Assembly: GCA_036522895.1 (NCBI GenBank) | Contig: DATDEX010000279.1 | Location: forward strand, 62,001 to 126,000 | Direction of reading: 5' to 3' | DNA from: JAIOPA01 sp036522895 | Lineage (GTDB): Bacteria; Eisenbacteria; RBG-16-71-46 | Length of the DNA: 64,000 nt | Shown here: in pieces, positions 51,921-61,276 of the stretch | Position numbering within the stretch: the stretch's first letter is position 1 | How the letters are laid out: each line of letters opens with the position of its first letter | Notes under the pieces: model-generated | What the model was told of the DNA's origin: nothing | What the model saw: only the letters and a program-made list of their open reading frames with translations | The model's database searches: none | Program-made: the position numbers and the translations under genes

Positions 51921-52103
51921 CTAGGCCGCCTGACGGCGGACCTGCGCACCCGGAGCCTGCTTCTTCACGAGATCGATGCTGTGGTCACAGTCCGCCTCGT
52001 TGACGTAGCCGTCCGTGGAGCGACAGATCTCCCGGCCGTTGGGGGACATGAACCGCCAGTACCACTGGCGGTCCCGACCCGGAAACTTCTCGAAGTAGTA
52101 CAT
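51921..52103 (-). CDS. DUF1508 (YegP-like) small protein
   Basis: 60 aa from ATG with AAGGAGGTGATC upstream, a near-perfect ribosome-binding site. YYFEKFPGRDRQWYWRFMSPNGREICRS and DGYVNEADCDHSIDLVKKQ are the DUF1508 repeat unit (one copy; YegP has two). The domain is of unknown function. It heads the minus-strand operon with HerA and NurA, suggesting a role in the same system. Confidence 0.8.
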   Translation of the reverse strand: MYYFEKFPGRDRQWYWRFMSPNGREICRSTDGYVNEADCDHSIDLVKKQAPGAQVRRQAA

Positions 52104-52228
52104 CCGCGCGATCACCTCCTTCCGTTGAGGGATCCGGAGCCGCTGACAGCAACGTGTTATTCATTTCGCGGTTCCGAGAAACACGAAATGATTACCGCTG
52201 CCGTGCGTCGGCTACAAGTCAGGTATTT

Positions 52229-52642
52229 GTGAATTCGCGCGACAACCTCACTCCCGAGCAGCGGGTACGGGCGATGCGGGCGGTGCGGTCGACGTCCTCG
52301 GCCGAGGCCACCGTCCGGGACGCGCTCCGGGCTCTAAAGGTGCGGATTGGTAGAGGGCTCACCTTGCCGGGCCGTCCGGACTTTGTTCTCCCCGACCAAC
52401 GGATCGCCCTCTTCGTCAACGGCTGCTTTTGGCACGCCCACGGATGTCGGCCGCTGTACCCGGTCGCGAACCGTTCCTACTGGAAGCAGAAGCTCGCGTC
52501 GAATGTCCGGCGCGACCGTCGAGTTCGCCGCCAACTGAATAGGGCAGGGTGGAGCGTCGTCGTCTTGTGGGAGTGCAAGCTCTCGAAGCAGGACCCCGCC
52601 GCCTCCGTCCTGCGGGTGATGAAGAGAGCTCGAAGGTATTGA
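52229..52642 (+). CDS. Vsr-type mismatch endonuclease of the HerA/NurA island
   Basis: About 137 aa from a GTG at 52229 (an ATG at 52154 is less likely). DNLTPEQRVRAMRAVRS, LTLPGRPDFVLPDQRIALFVNGCFWHAHGCRPLYPVANRSYW, and NRAGWSVVVLWECKLS give the full Vsr pattern, including the catalytic Asp (GRPD) and zinc/active-site His residues. It is divergent from the DUF1508 gene and precedes the integrase. It should handle T:G mismatches created at the methylation site. Confidence 0.9.
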   Translation: MNSRDNLTPEQRVRAMRAVRSTSSAEATVRDALRALKVRIGRGLTLPGRPDFVLPDQRIALFVNGCFWHAHGCRPLYPVANRSYWKQKLASNVRRDRRVRRQLNRAGWSVVVLWECKLSKQDPAASVLRVMKRARRY

Positions 52643-52674
52643 CGGGCGGTGATGCCGGAGCTACTTTGAAATGA

Positions 52675-53517
52675 GTGCGCCGTTTAGCAGAAGCGCGCAC
52701 TCCAAGGCTCCGCGGCACGATACCCCCAATCCTTGCTGCGTTTGAGCCGATCCCCGAGTCGCTGAAGGGCCCGGGGCTGCCCGTCGCCCGACACAAAGAC
52801 GCCCGGTTTGCGGGCGATCGCTACCCACTGCGCGCTTCTGCTATTACGCGCAGTGACGTCGGGGCGGCGATCCTAGATCTCCCCACCTTGTCCATCCTCC
52901 CGCACTCCCATCAGCGCCCACCTCGCTACCTCACGCAGGGTGAAGTTCAGCGCTTCTTCTCGGTGATCGCCGACCCGCGCGATCGGGCGTTATTCGTGCT
53001 GATGTACCACCACGGCCTGCGCGTGGGGGAGGTCCTGCTGTTAACTCGCGGCGACCTCGACCTCACTCGCGGACGACTGCTCGTCCGCCGCCTCAAGGGC
53101 GGCGTCTGGAGCGAGCAGATCCTCTTCGCAGGGACGATTCAGCTGCTCCGTGCCCATTTGGCCCGGACTGCCGGAGGGCCCGAGGCGCCGCTCTTTGCCG
53201 GCCGAGACGGACCGCTCCGCTGCCGGCAGATCCAGCTGCGGTTCGTTCGATACCGCCAGCGTGCTGGGCTCTCCGCACACCTGACGACTCACTCGCTGCG
53301 GCATTCGATCGCCACCCACCTGCTCGACGCGGGCGTCAACCTCGAGTTCGTCCAGGACCACCTCGGCCACCAGAGCATCCGCTCGACGTCGATCTATGCC
53401 CGCATCACCGACCGGCACCGCGTCGCCGTGTTTCGCGAGCTCGCGCGCTCCCCGTGGATCGTCCAGCCCGGTAGCGAAGTTCCCGCCGTCCAACCACCAG
53501 AAACGAGGTCGCCATGA
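52675..53517 (+). CDS. Tyrosine recombinase (XerC/D-like integrase)
   Basis: 280 aa from a GTG. Catalytic residues are complete: YHHGLRVGEVLLL (Arg), RRLKGGVWSE (Lys), TTHSLRHSIATHLL (HxxR), HLGHQS and STSIYARI (Tyr). The N-terminus is short. Its stop overlaps the ATG of the next lipoprotein gene (ATGA). The last 50 codons recur at 46566-46729. It probably moves the island. Confidence 0.85.
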   Translation: MRRLAEARTPRLRGTIPPILAAFEPIPESLKGPGLPVARHKDARFAGDRYPLRASAITRSDVGAAILDLPTLSILPHSHQRPPRYLTQGEVQRFFSVIADPRDRALFVLMYHHGLRVGEVLLLTRGDLDLTRGRLLVRRLKGGVWSEQILFAGTIQLLRAHLARTAGGPEAPLFAGRDGPLRCRQIQLRFVRYRQRAGLSAHLTTHSLRHSIATHLLDAGVNLEFVQDHLGHQSIRSTSIYARITDRHRVAVFRELARSPWIVQPGSEVPAVQPPETRSP

Positions 53518-54173
53518 ATACCCGCCACGTGTTTCTGATCCTCGGGATTGCCGTCGCCGCTGGATGCTCGAAGAACAGCAGCAGCCCCACAACTCCTGGT
53601 GGTGGAGGCGGTAGCGGCAATCCGACGCTCAACGTGGCCGCCGATTCCATCCGGATGCTGACCGACAACAGCTGCACGGTGCACGCCACGGCCACGGATC
53701 CGAGCGGCTTTCAACTGACCTTTGCGTACGTGGCGAAGGGCGGAACCGTGGCGGCGGGAAGCTCGACGTCGACGAGTGCGATCTTCACCCCCACGCGGAT
53801 CGGGAACGATTCGGTCCTCGTCACCGTCAGCAATGGGCACGGGGGCCAGGCCTCCGCCACGCTGCTCGTCTACGCCGTGGACCGGTTTGCGCCTGGGCAC
53901 AGCCAGAGCTTGGGCTGCGCGTTCAACTTCACGCCCGCCGAGAGCCTCTTCGTCCTCGATTGCACTGTCTGTGTTTCCATCGGCGCCGGGGGGTGTCAGG
54001 TCACGGGCGTCACCAGTTTTCCCCCGGATGTGCTCCCGCCCGGTGTGCCCTACACCTTCTGGCCCGCAGACGATCCGGGGCAGACCTGCAAGGACTTCCT
54101 CCAGAGCTGGGACATCACCGTCCGGCGGCCGCTGCCAGACGGGCGGATTTACCGCTTCGCGGGACTGCGCTGA
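53514..54173 (+). CDS. Lipoprotein with Ig-like domain
   Basis: 219 aa. The signal peptide ends in the lipobox AVAAGC (Cys19), followed by a Gly/Ser/Thr-rich linker. Residues 35-125 form an Ig/PKD-like beta domain (TVHATATDPSGFQLTFAYVAKGGTVAAG, VLVTVSNGHGG). The C-terminal part (CAFNFTPAESLFVLDCTVCVSI) is Cys-rich and unrecognised. It is anchored to the outer membrane or periplasmic face. The beginning of a related gene is seen after the left integrase remnant (46726). Confidence 0.7.
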   Translation: MNTRHVFLILGIAVAAGCSKNSSSPTTPGGGGGSGNPTLNVAADSIRMLTDNSCTVHATATDPSGFQLTFAYVAKGGTVAAGSSTSTSAIFTPTRIGNDSVLVTVSNGHGGQASATLLVYAVDRFAPGHSQSLGCAFNFTPAESLFVLDCTVCVSIGAGGCQVTGVTSFPPDVLPPGVPYTFWPADDPGQTCKDFLQSWDITVRRPLPDGRIYRFAGLR

Positions 54174-55199
54174 CGAATTGGTTGGATTGTCAACACCAAC
54201 TGAGGGACCGGGCCCCGCCGGGCCACACCATCACACGCTCCCGGCTCCCGATCAGCCCGGATTGCCAGGCAACCACGGCGGTGGGCGCGGCGGTTGTGCC
54301 ACCGACGTGTGCGCTGTCAACGCAAGACGCTCGATTTCGAGTACGTACCGCTGGCGCAGCGCCGCGACCTGAGCTTCGACTTCCTCGACTAGGGCAGGGG
54401 CACACAGTACGGCCCGGCCAACGCTCGGCGGCGCCGCGATCGGAACAACTTGGCCGATTCCTGTAAATGCACAGGCCTCTCTTCATGGAGCGTGGTTTCG
54501 AGCGAAGCGGCAGAGCTGGTATTGCGTCGCTTCCGTCCGACGCAATGCCCCCAGGTGGTGACTCGCCAGTAGTCAAGTCTGGCGACAGCAATCACTTGCA
54601 ATCATCGAGGTGGCTCCGCACAAAGAAACTACTGCCTTCCGCCTCAGGATCCGGGATGGGCACCTCAAGGGCCGGGTCAGTAGCACATCGGATAAGAATC
54701 TTCTGTTCACTTATATATTAGAATGAGAAAGACTTGACTTGTCACACATGCGCTCTATGGTGCCCCTCTCAGGGACGCAGCTGCCGCCAGTTCTCCATCC
54801 TCGAGGCAATGACCGTGCGCTCCGGGGTTCTTCCCCAGCTAGGCGTGGAGCGGCACAGGCAGGAGTCACCTGTATCTCAGCATCGAGTACCGCCTGACAG
54901 AAGTGATTGCGAGTCTGCCATCTCGGCGGCTTCAACGCTCTGGTGACTGGCTTGGGAAATGAACGCGGATGAACATCAGCCGTTGTCCAGGCCCGAGCTT
55001 CAGGTAGAGCGATTCCCCGCTTAGCAGGATAGGATCGTCTCTAACAAGGGCATAGCGCTTGGCACATTTTGCGCTTGTCTCATGTGCTCGCCAACGGATT
55101 CATGCAGCCTGGATGCATGAGACCAGAGTCTACATAAGTAGCTAACCTGACCGATCAGTTCGACACGGCACGTTAGATCTCGGAAGGAAGCCCAACGTC
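54174..55199. other. 1-kb intergenic region without a recognisable gene
   Basis: Several short frames exist on both strands, but none has a motif, plausible ribosome-binding site and length together. No RNA gene is seen. An AT-richer patch (about 54690-54730) may be promoter-related. It could be debris from former insertions. Confidence 0.4.
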
Positions 55200-55817
55200 G
55201 TGCATAACTTGGCTGCAGGCATTCTTATCGCCCTGCTGATGGCGGGTTTGTGGGCGGAGGCCTCGGCCGACAAATCCACGAGCGGCGGGGCTGCACCCGA
55301 GAGCGCCCAGGCCTCGGTCGCGCCGATTCCGTCAAACAGCGACACCTCCATGGTCACGGGAGCGGGGCTCAACACGAAGTCTTGGCCGATTGATCGCCCT
55401 GTTCAAGGTGGCGTGATGCGGAAGCTACCCGGACGACGTGATTGGATCTTTGTACGAGCGATACCCGAGGCGGAGATGCAGCGGCTTGGTCAGCAACAAC
55501 AGATTGACCTCCTGAAACTTCACGGCAGCGAACCGCGGGACATCGAACTCGTGATCCCCGACTCGCTTGCTTTGAGGAGGTTACCGCGGTTCGGAATCGC
55601 CTCGAGCTGCGCTCCGCCTTGCACGCTTCAGGTCCGCGTCCTCTATCGCCAGCTTCCGCGCCTGCTCGCCGACAGCTTGGTGTTCTGGGGATCCGGCGAC
55701 CGTGATTCGAGGGGGGCGGGATCAGTGAAATCGCAACGATCCACGCCGGGCGATCCGAAGTCGCCTACCCCGTATTCCGCCCGCCCGAGAAAACCGCCCC
55801 GCAGTGGCGGCCATTAA
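55200..55817 (+). CDS. Secreted protein, paralogue of the N-terminal part of the metalloprotease
   Basis: 205 aa from a GTG. After a signal peptide (LAAGILIALLMAGLWAEASA) come segments matching residues 40-170 of the protein at 56850-60263: GAGLNTKSWPIDRPVQGG against GTGLNQRPWPVDRPVAGG, EPRDIELVIPDSL against EPRDIMVQVNDSL, and RVLYRQLP in both. It then ends in a basic Pro/Arg/Ser-rich tail and lacks the protease part. It may be a truncated duplicate or a free pro-domain. Confidence 0.6.
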   Translation: MHNLAAGILIALLMAGLWAEASADKSTSGGAAPESAQASVAPIPSNSDTSMVTGAGLNTKSWPIDRPVQGGVMRKLPGRRDWIFVRAIPEAEMQRLGQQQQIDLLKLHGSEPRDIELVIPDSLALRRLPRFGIASSCAPPCTLQVRVLYRQLPRLLADSLVFWGSGDRDSRGAGSVKSQRSTPGDPKSPTPYSARPRKPPRSGGH

Positions 55818-55946
55818 ACAACGTTGCACTCAACGCGCCGCTCATCGTGCGGCCTGTGGGCTAGGCGCCGATCGCCGCTTCCCGCGCGAGGCGGGACGAC
55901 GCCGTCTGTCAGTGCCCAACGCGCAATACAACGCACGGAGGTTGAA

Positions 55947-56801
55947 ATGGGTCGCACGCGCGCACTGCTTGTCGCTGTCGTCGTCTATCTGGCATGGCTC
56001 CCGACTGTGCAGGCCGGGAACAATGCCGGCGGGACTGCTTATCTGACGTGGGATGTCGCCGGTCAGGTGCCGGTGCTCTCCCAACCGGTCGCCCAGCCGT
56101 TCCCGCTCTACCTCCATCTTGCCGGCGTACCTGATATCCGGTCGCTGGCGGTGTCGCTGCGCTGGGCACCTTACGATTCGGTAGGCGCCTGTTACACGAT
56201 GATTTCTGGCGCGCCGGATGAATCCTGCGGCGCGGGAAACGACAGCCTTCCTGGCGGGCCATTTGCCGGGGACTCCAGCTACACTTGGAGCATTCGCTAC
56301 GCGCCTGGCGACGGCACCAAGACCTGTGTCCAGTATTGGTTCTCCGCGGCCTCATGTGACACCGCGCCGCCCGGCAAATTTGCGATCGCCTCCGTCGCCG
56401 TGCTCGATGGTAACGGCTCCGTTGACACCCTGAGGAACGTCGGGGACGCCAAGCTCTCTGGGGTGGCCGGTGCGGACACCACTTGGTGGGGGTCAGCTAC
56501 GGCGCCGCCGACTCCCTCAGCCGTTGCCTTCTGGATGCTCCTGCATCCCAACCCGACAACTGGTGAAGTGCGCCTCGACGTGTCGCTCCCATCGCCGGAG
56601 ATGATTCACCTCGGCATCTATGACCTCGCCGGTCGGGCGGTACGCCAGCTCGAACAGGGTGGGGCGCTCGGCAGTGGCCTGCACCGCTACCGTTGGGACC
56701 TGAGAGATGCCAGTGGTCAACGGGTGCCAAGCGGCATCTATTTTGCCCGCGTCGCAAGTGCGCGTGGATCCCGACTCATGCGAATCGTGGTGGTGAAGTA
56801 A
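55947..56801 (+). CDS. Secreted protein with C-terminal FlgD/sorting-type domain
   Basis: 284 aa with ACGGAGG upstream. A signal peptide (ALLVAVVVYLAWLPTVQA) is followed by a cohesin-like or Ig-like beta domain of about 170 residues. The C-terminal 80 residues (LHPNPTTGEVRLDVSLPS ... YDLAGRAVRQLEQGG ... GIYFARVAS) are the FlgD-like, type-IX-type module also ending the large secreted proteins. Function of the middle domain unknown. Confidence 0.65.
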   Translation: MGRTRALLVAVVVYLAWLPTVQAGNNAGGTAYLTWDVAGQVPVLSQPVAQPFPLYLHLAGVPDIRSLAVSLRWAPYDSVGACYTMISGAPDESCGAGNDSLPGGPFAGDSSYTWSIRYAPGDGTKTCVQYWFSAASCDTAPPGKFAIASVAVLDGNGSVDTLRNVGDAKLSGVAGADTTWWGSATAPPTPSAVAFWMLLHPNPTTGEVRLDVSLPSPEMIHLGIYDLAGRAVRQLEQGGALGSGLHRYRWDLRDASGQRVPSGIYFARVASARGSRLMRIVVVK

Positions 56802-56849
56802 CTCTTGACGAACCTCTTTCCTCCCAGACAAGAAACACGGAGGCCACCC

Positions 56850-59800
56850 ATGCGTCAGATCGTCGCGCTCGTTCTCGCGGCGTGTTTCTTTAGCACGACC
56901 CCCACCTCAGCCGCCCAAACGCCCGCTCGCGACAGCCAGCCTGATAGAATCCACAGTCAGCCGGCGATAGCCCCGATTCCCACTCCTGAGGCGCCTGACA
57001 CATCGACGCTGGCCGGCACCGGACTCAACCAGAGACCCTGGCCGGTTGACCGTCCCGTGGCCGGCGGCGCAATGCGCAAGGACCCCGGTAGCCGGGAATG
57101 GCACTTCGTAAGGGCGATGAGCGACGAGGAGATGCGCACGGCGCACCAGAGATACCTCGAGGAAATGGTTGCCAAGCATGGCAACGAGCCGCGGGACATC
57201 ATGGTTCAGGTCAATGATTCGCTCGACGCTTCAAGGCTGGAACGCCTGGGCATCGGAGTCCGGGGGCATGCTCCCTACACGTTGTCGACGCGCGTCTTGT
57301 ACCGGCAGCTGCCAGAAATGAAGAGAGCGGGACTGCTCTACTGGGGCAAGAACAGCCCCCAACCGATCCACAGACCGGACGTTCGCGACTCCTGGCCGGT
57401 GAAGCCAGCGGAACCGACACGCGACGGTACCCCTTGGCTACCGACGCCACCACCTAGGCCCATGGTGGTCGACGGCGTATCGTCAACACAGACCGTGACA
57501 ATTTGGAGTGAGGGCTTCGAGACAAATCAGGTGCCTGGTACCTACTGGTCCACCGGTGATCTCAACCCCAACACAGGCCACGACTACTGGGGCGACAGAT
57601 CGAGTGGCTGCGGTGCTTGGATTCGCAGCGGAGCCTGGAGCGCAGCTTGTAACGGCAATCTGTCCGGCGACTTTCCATCATGTACGCAGTATGTTGACGA
57701 TCAAGATGCCTACGTGCAAAATCCAGGATACTTTCCGATGAGCGGGTACTCAACTTATGACGCGCTCTTCTACCTCAAGTACCAAACCGAACCGAGCTAC
57801 GATTACTTCTGGTGGGCGTATTCGACTGGCGGCGGCTGGATTCAGGCGGGCGGTAACTACTCGGGGTCGGGCGACTGGACGCAGCTCGGGGTGACAATCT
57901 CGAACGCGACGCACAGCGCCGACAATTTCGCCTTTCAATTTCGCTTCTTCAGCGATTTCAGCAACACCGACGTCGGGGCCTTTGTCGACGACGTGCTTCT
58001 GCGCGGCGATCCTCTTCAGCCCAACCTGACGTACTACACACCCTCTGGATGGAGCGGGCCGATTGTGCCGTCTTCGATCCAGTTTACATCTACGACCGGC
58101 ACACTCTATGCCGGACAGCCGACCTACATTGATTGGGCGGTCCAGAACAATGGTGTAGCGTCCGCTGCCGGCTTCGATGTCAATTTCTACCTCGACGGTG
58201 GTTACATAGGCTCTAACCACGTCGCTAGCCTGACGAACGGAACCTACTGGTACAGCCCGGATTGGTCCTACACCGTCCAGACTCCTGGCACGCACACCTT
58301 GCAGATGACGATTGATCCCTCGGGGACCGTTGGTGAGTCCAACGAGGGTGATAACACGTTCTCCTCCAGCTTTTACTGGAACCCTGCTCCTCCGCCGGAT
58401 CTGATCGTGCAGAGTGTGGTGCCGAGTTCGAGCTTCCCTGCCGTGGGATCAACGATAAGCGCGACGGTAACGATCAAGAACCAGGGGACCGGGACGGCGA
58501 ACGGAACCTTTTACACTTACTTTTACAAGAATCCTGGATCAGCGCCCACTCAGGGCCAACTGGGGTACGACGACAGCCACCCGTCGTTCTCCCTCGCCCC
58601 TGGGGCCTCAGAGAGTTACGTGGTGCAAGGGTTGACGTCATCGCTTGCTGTCCCGTGGACAATGTATGCCTATGTCGATGCTACGAATGCGATTACAAAT
58701 GAGTCGTCCGAGGCAAACAACCGAACGGCGAGCTCCGTCGTCAATTGGACTTCCGGCACCGTTACAGTGTCCGGGGTGTTCGCGTACGACGACTCACTGC
58801 TTGGCCCCAATACACCTATGCGGTGTGCCCACGTGGTGCTGGTAGATGTGGATCCTCCGGGAACACCGGGGTCTGCCAACGGCGAAGACATTGTCGCGGA
58901 TCTGAACACGGATGCAACAGGACATTTTGGGCCGGTTACGATTCCCAATCAGGACACGGACGGGGATCAAGGGCGACTTGATCTTTACGCGCGAGTCTTC
59001 GTGGACGCTAGCGCGTCGTGCCTTGGTTCTTACGCGACGGCAGTCCACGCCTACGCGGGCGATCCAGCTCCAGTGTGGTTTTGGCAATCGCCGACTGTAA
59101 CGGACATCCCGAACGGTGCATACTCCTTCGGGACGGTCAAACCGTCTGGGTACGTCTTACCGACCGCAGCGCATCTCTATGCGACCGTGCTGCGCGGCTA
59201 TGATTATGTCCGCGCACTTGGGGCGACGCCTCCATTCGTGGATATCAGATGGAGCCCAGGGGAGGGATTTGTAACAGCATACGTTTCGGGCTCGCCACAG
59301 CGGCTGTGGATTCAAGGCGACTATTCGTGTTATGCATTGGGTGGATTACGATTGTGGCCGGACGATTGGGATGACGCTGTGATTTTGCACGAGTATGGGC
59401 ACGCCGTTGCAGATGCGTTCGGTTTCAAGCCGACGTTCCCACCAGGAACGAGCCTGAGTCACGCCGCCTTCAAGGAGGCGATGGTGAATGGCACGCCGTC
59501 GCGCGAATTGGCATGGTCGGAGGGGTGGGCATGGTACTTCGCTGCCCAAGTGCTCGGAAGAAATGTATTGGTGAATACGGGGGATTCGCTGGGCTGCACG
59601 GCGGAGGAGAGGATTGATGTTGAGTCCGGGACGTACTGGGATTCAGTGAGCGGAGTGACGGTCAATGCTAACGAGCGAGGGCCGACCTGGGAGATACCAA
59701 ATGCCGGAATCCTTTGGGATATTGCCGACGCCGCGAACGACAACCCAAATGGGGACAGGTACGCGGACCGTCTGACAAGTACGCCTGCGGCTGTCTGGGA

Positions 59801-60263
59801 TGCCGTGAAGAATCCCGGAGCAACTCACATGACTTCGGCGGACTCATTCTACGTTGTCTACCAGCCGCGGTATGCGAGCGGAGCGACTCAACCGACATTG
59901 TTCGAGGCGTTGAACGAGGTGTACTGCGAACACGGCGCGTGTGCGCAGAGCGTCGGCGTCACAAGTGGTGGCAACCCCCTTAGCTGGGGAAGGGTGGAGG
60001 CCCGGCCAAATCCATTCTATGGGCGCGCGCGGATTGCGTTGCGTGTACCGCCCGGGGGAGGCGGCACAGTTACCCTGAGGGTATACGATGTGGGCGGGCA
60101 AGTAGTTCGCAGTCTTATGGAGGGGCCGGTCGACGCCGGGGAGTTGCTGGTGCCATGGGACGGGCGCTCGGATCGCGGACGAGTTCTCCCAGCGGGCATC
60201 TACTATGGCCATTTGTCCGGCAAGGGGACCGACCAGGTCTTTAAGCTCGTGTTGCTACGGTGA
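56850..60263 (+). CDS. Secreted HEXXH metalloprotease-like protein with CARDB repeats and C-terminal sorting-type domain
   Basis: 1,137 aa with GGAGG upstream. Signal peptide (residues 1-25), a pro-region like that of the previous paralogue, a carbohydrate-binding-like domain (EGFETNQVPGTYWSTG ... SFVDD-type end), and two CARDB repeats (TYIDWAVQNNGVASAAGFDVNFYLDG and TISATVTIKNQGTGTANGTFYT). The zinc motif HEYGHAVADAFG lies near 846-857, with SEGWAWYFA downstream as the probable third ligand. A FlgD-like end (PNPFYGRARIALRVPPG) closes it. Probably an exported protease. Confidence 0.8.
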   Translation: MRQIVALVLAACFFSTTPTSAAQTPARDSQPDRIHSQPAIAPIPTPEAPDTSTLAGTGLNQRPWPVDRPVAGGAMRKDPGSREWHFVRAMSDEEMRTAHQRYLEEMVAKHGNEPRDIMVQVNDSLDASRLERLGIGVRGHAPYTLSTRVLYRQLPEMKRAGLLYWGKNSPQPIHRPDVRDSWPVKPAEPTRDGTPWLPTPPPRPMVVDGVSSTQTVTIWSEGFETNQVPGTYWSTGDLNPNTGHDYWGDRSSGCGAWIRSGAWSAACNGNLSGDFPSCTQYVDDQDAYVQNPGYFPMSGYSTYDALFYLKYQTEPSYDYFWWAYSTGGGWIQAGGNYSGSGDWTQLGVTISNATHSADNFAFQFRFFSDFSNTDVGAFVDDVLLRGDPLQPNLTYYTPSGWSGPIVPSSIQFTSTTGTLYAGQPTYIDWAVQNNGVASAAGFDVNFYLDGGYIGSNHVASLTNGTYWYSPDWSYTVQTPGTHTLQMTIDPSGTVGESNEGDNTFSSSFYWNPAPPPDLIVQSVVPSSSFPAVGSTISATVTIKNQGTGTANGTFYTYFYKNPGSAPTQGQLGYDDSHPSFSLAPGASESYVVQGLTSSLAVPWTMYAYVDATNAITNESSEANNRTASSVVNWTSGTVTVSGVFAYDDSLLGPNTPMRCAHVVLVDVDPPGTPGSANGEDIVADLNTDATGHFGPVTIPNQDTDGDQGRLDLYARVFVDASASCLGSYATAVHAYAGDPAPVWFWQSPTVTDIPNGAYSFGTVKPSGYVLPTAAHLYATVLRGYDYVRALGATPPFVDIRWSPGEGFVTAYVSGSPQRLWIQGDYSCYALGGLRLWPDDWDDAVILHEYGHAVADAFGFKPTFPPGTSLSHAAFKEAMVNGTPSRELAWSEGWAWYFAAQVLGRNVLVNTGDSLGCTAEERIDVESGTYWDSVSGVTVNANERGPTWEIPNAGILWDIADAANDNPNGDRYADRLTSTPAAVWDAVKNPGATHMTSADSFYVVYQPRYASGATQPTLFEALNEVYCEHGACAQSVGVTSGGNPLSWGRVEARPNPFYGRARIALRVPPGGGGTVTLRVYDVGGQVVRSLMEGPVDAGELLVPWDGRSDRGRVLPAGIYYGHLSGKGTDQVFKLVLLR

Positions 60264-60270
60264 GGAGGCA

Positions 60271-61086
60271 ATGATGAGGTGGCGACTGACCGTGCTCACG
60301 ACTGTCGCGTCTGCCGCAATGTGCTTTGGGACTAGTGGGGCGACCCCGCGTCAGGAACCGGGCGAGGCGTTGTTCGTGCTGGAGGCGAGGTTTAGTGAAC
60401 CTCCGCGAGTTGGCCTGCCGGTAAAGCTCGGCTTGATGCTGCTTGACTTCGCGGGTTATCCACCAGATTCGAGCACGGTTGAGGCTCGGCTGATACTGCC
60501 TCAGGGCTGGGAAGTCATCTCCGGTGATACCACGTACCGCGGGCCGATTCCGCGCGGCGAACTTCACTGGTCCCTTACCGTGAGACCAGCTCATCCAGGA
60601 CGCTACGAGATCCGGCGCTCGGTACGAATCGAGCGTGGCCGCTTCGGTGTGGACGAGGGCGAGTGGAAGCAAGGCATTGACGTTCGACAAGACACGACGA
60701 TCGTGAGCCGCAGCGAGCCGGCTCGGCTCGAGACTGTTCGCCGCGGTCAGCGTTATCGCTATGGGTACCTGTTCTTGGTTCCGATTGATGGCCCGGAGGA
60801 GTTCACCCAAGACAATCTGACGGACCGGGCGAGTGCGGTTGCGGGCCCACCGGCCATTTGCAGCGCATGCTCGACGGGGGATCCGACCACTGTACGCTGG
60901 GCAGTCTTGACAGACAGAAATGGCGCAATCCTGGATGTGCGCCTTTGTGACCAGGTGGATCCGGAGTCGCCAGTCGCGACCACTACTCGCCAGGCTTTGC
61001 GGAAATGGACATTCGTGCCCGGTCGATATCGTGGCCGATCCGTCGCCGATTGGGTGATCGTGAAAGTGCCAGTAGCCCGCCGGTAA
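60271..61086 (+). CDS. Periplasmic protein with TonB-C-terminal-like domain
   Basis: 271 aa, GAGGAGG two bases before the ATG. A signal peptide (LTTVASAAMCFGTSGA) precedes an Ig-like domain (LILPQGWEVISGDTTYRG). The last 80 residues (TTVRWAVLTDRNGAILDVRLC ... VATTTRQALRKWTFVPGRYRGRSVADWVIVKVPV) match a TonB C-terminal domain. It lacks the Pro-rich span and membrane anchor of true TonB. It follows the protease gene by 7 bp and is probably co-transcribed. Confidence 0.65.
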   Translation: MMRWRLTVLTTVASAAMCFGTSGATPRQEPGEALFVLEARFSEPPRVGLPVKLGLMLLDFAGYPPDSSTVEARLILPQGWEVISGDTTYRGPIPRGELHWSLTVRPAHPGRYEIRRSVRIERGRFGVDEGEWKQGIDVRQDTTIVSRSEPARLETVRRGQRYRYGYLFLVPIDGPEEFTQDNLTDRASAVAGPPAICSACSTGDPTTVRWAVLTDRNGAILDVRLCDQVDPESPVATTTRQALRKWTFVPGRYRGRSVADWVIVKVPVARR

Positions 61087-61276
61087 TTGTTGCGGTGCGT
61101 CCGGGGGTTGTACCCCCGCAAACAAGACAGTTAGCGACATCTCTTATAACTGTTCGACGTTGCACACTCTCGTGTAACGGTTGTGTCGGGCAGGATGTTC
61201 ACTAGCTTTCAGAAGTGCCTGTACTAGCGGTTGCGTAGCTTCGCGGCCGCCTGACCCAACTTATCCGGAACCGGGT

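Larger units (their letters stand above)
46566..53531 (+). mobile_element. Integrase-bounded defence island (m5C methyltransferase, NurA, HerA, DUF1508, Vsr)
   Basis: Direct repeats formed by integrase 3' ends (46566-46745 and about 53340-53531) flank 6.8 kb. Inside are the methyltransferase (plus strand), a convergent DUF1508-HerA-NurA operon, Vsr and the integrase at the right edge. Direct repeats plus an integrase at one end are the structure of a genomic island with attachment at the integrase/lipoprotein junction. Confidence 0.7.
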
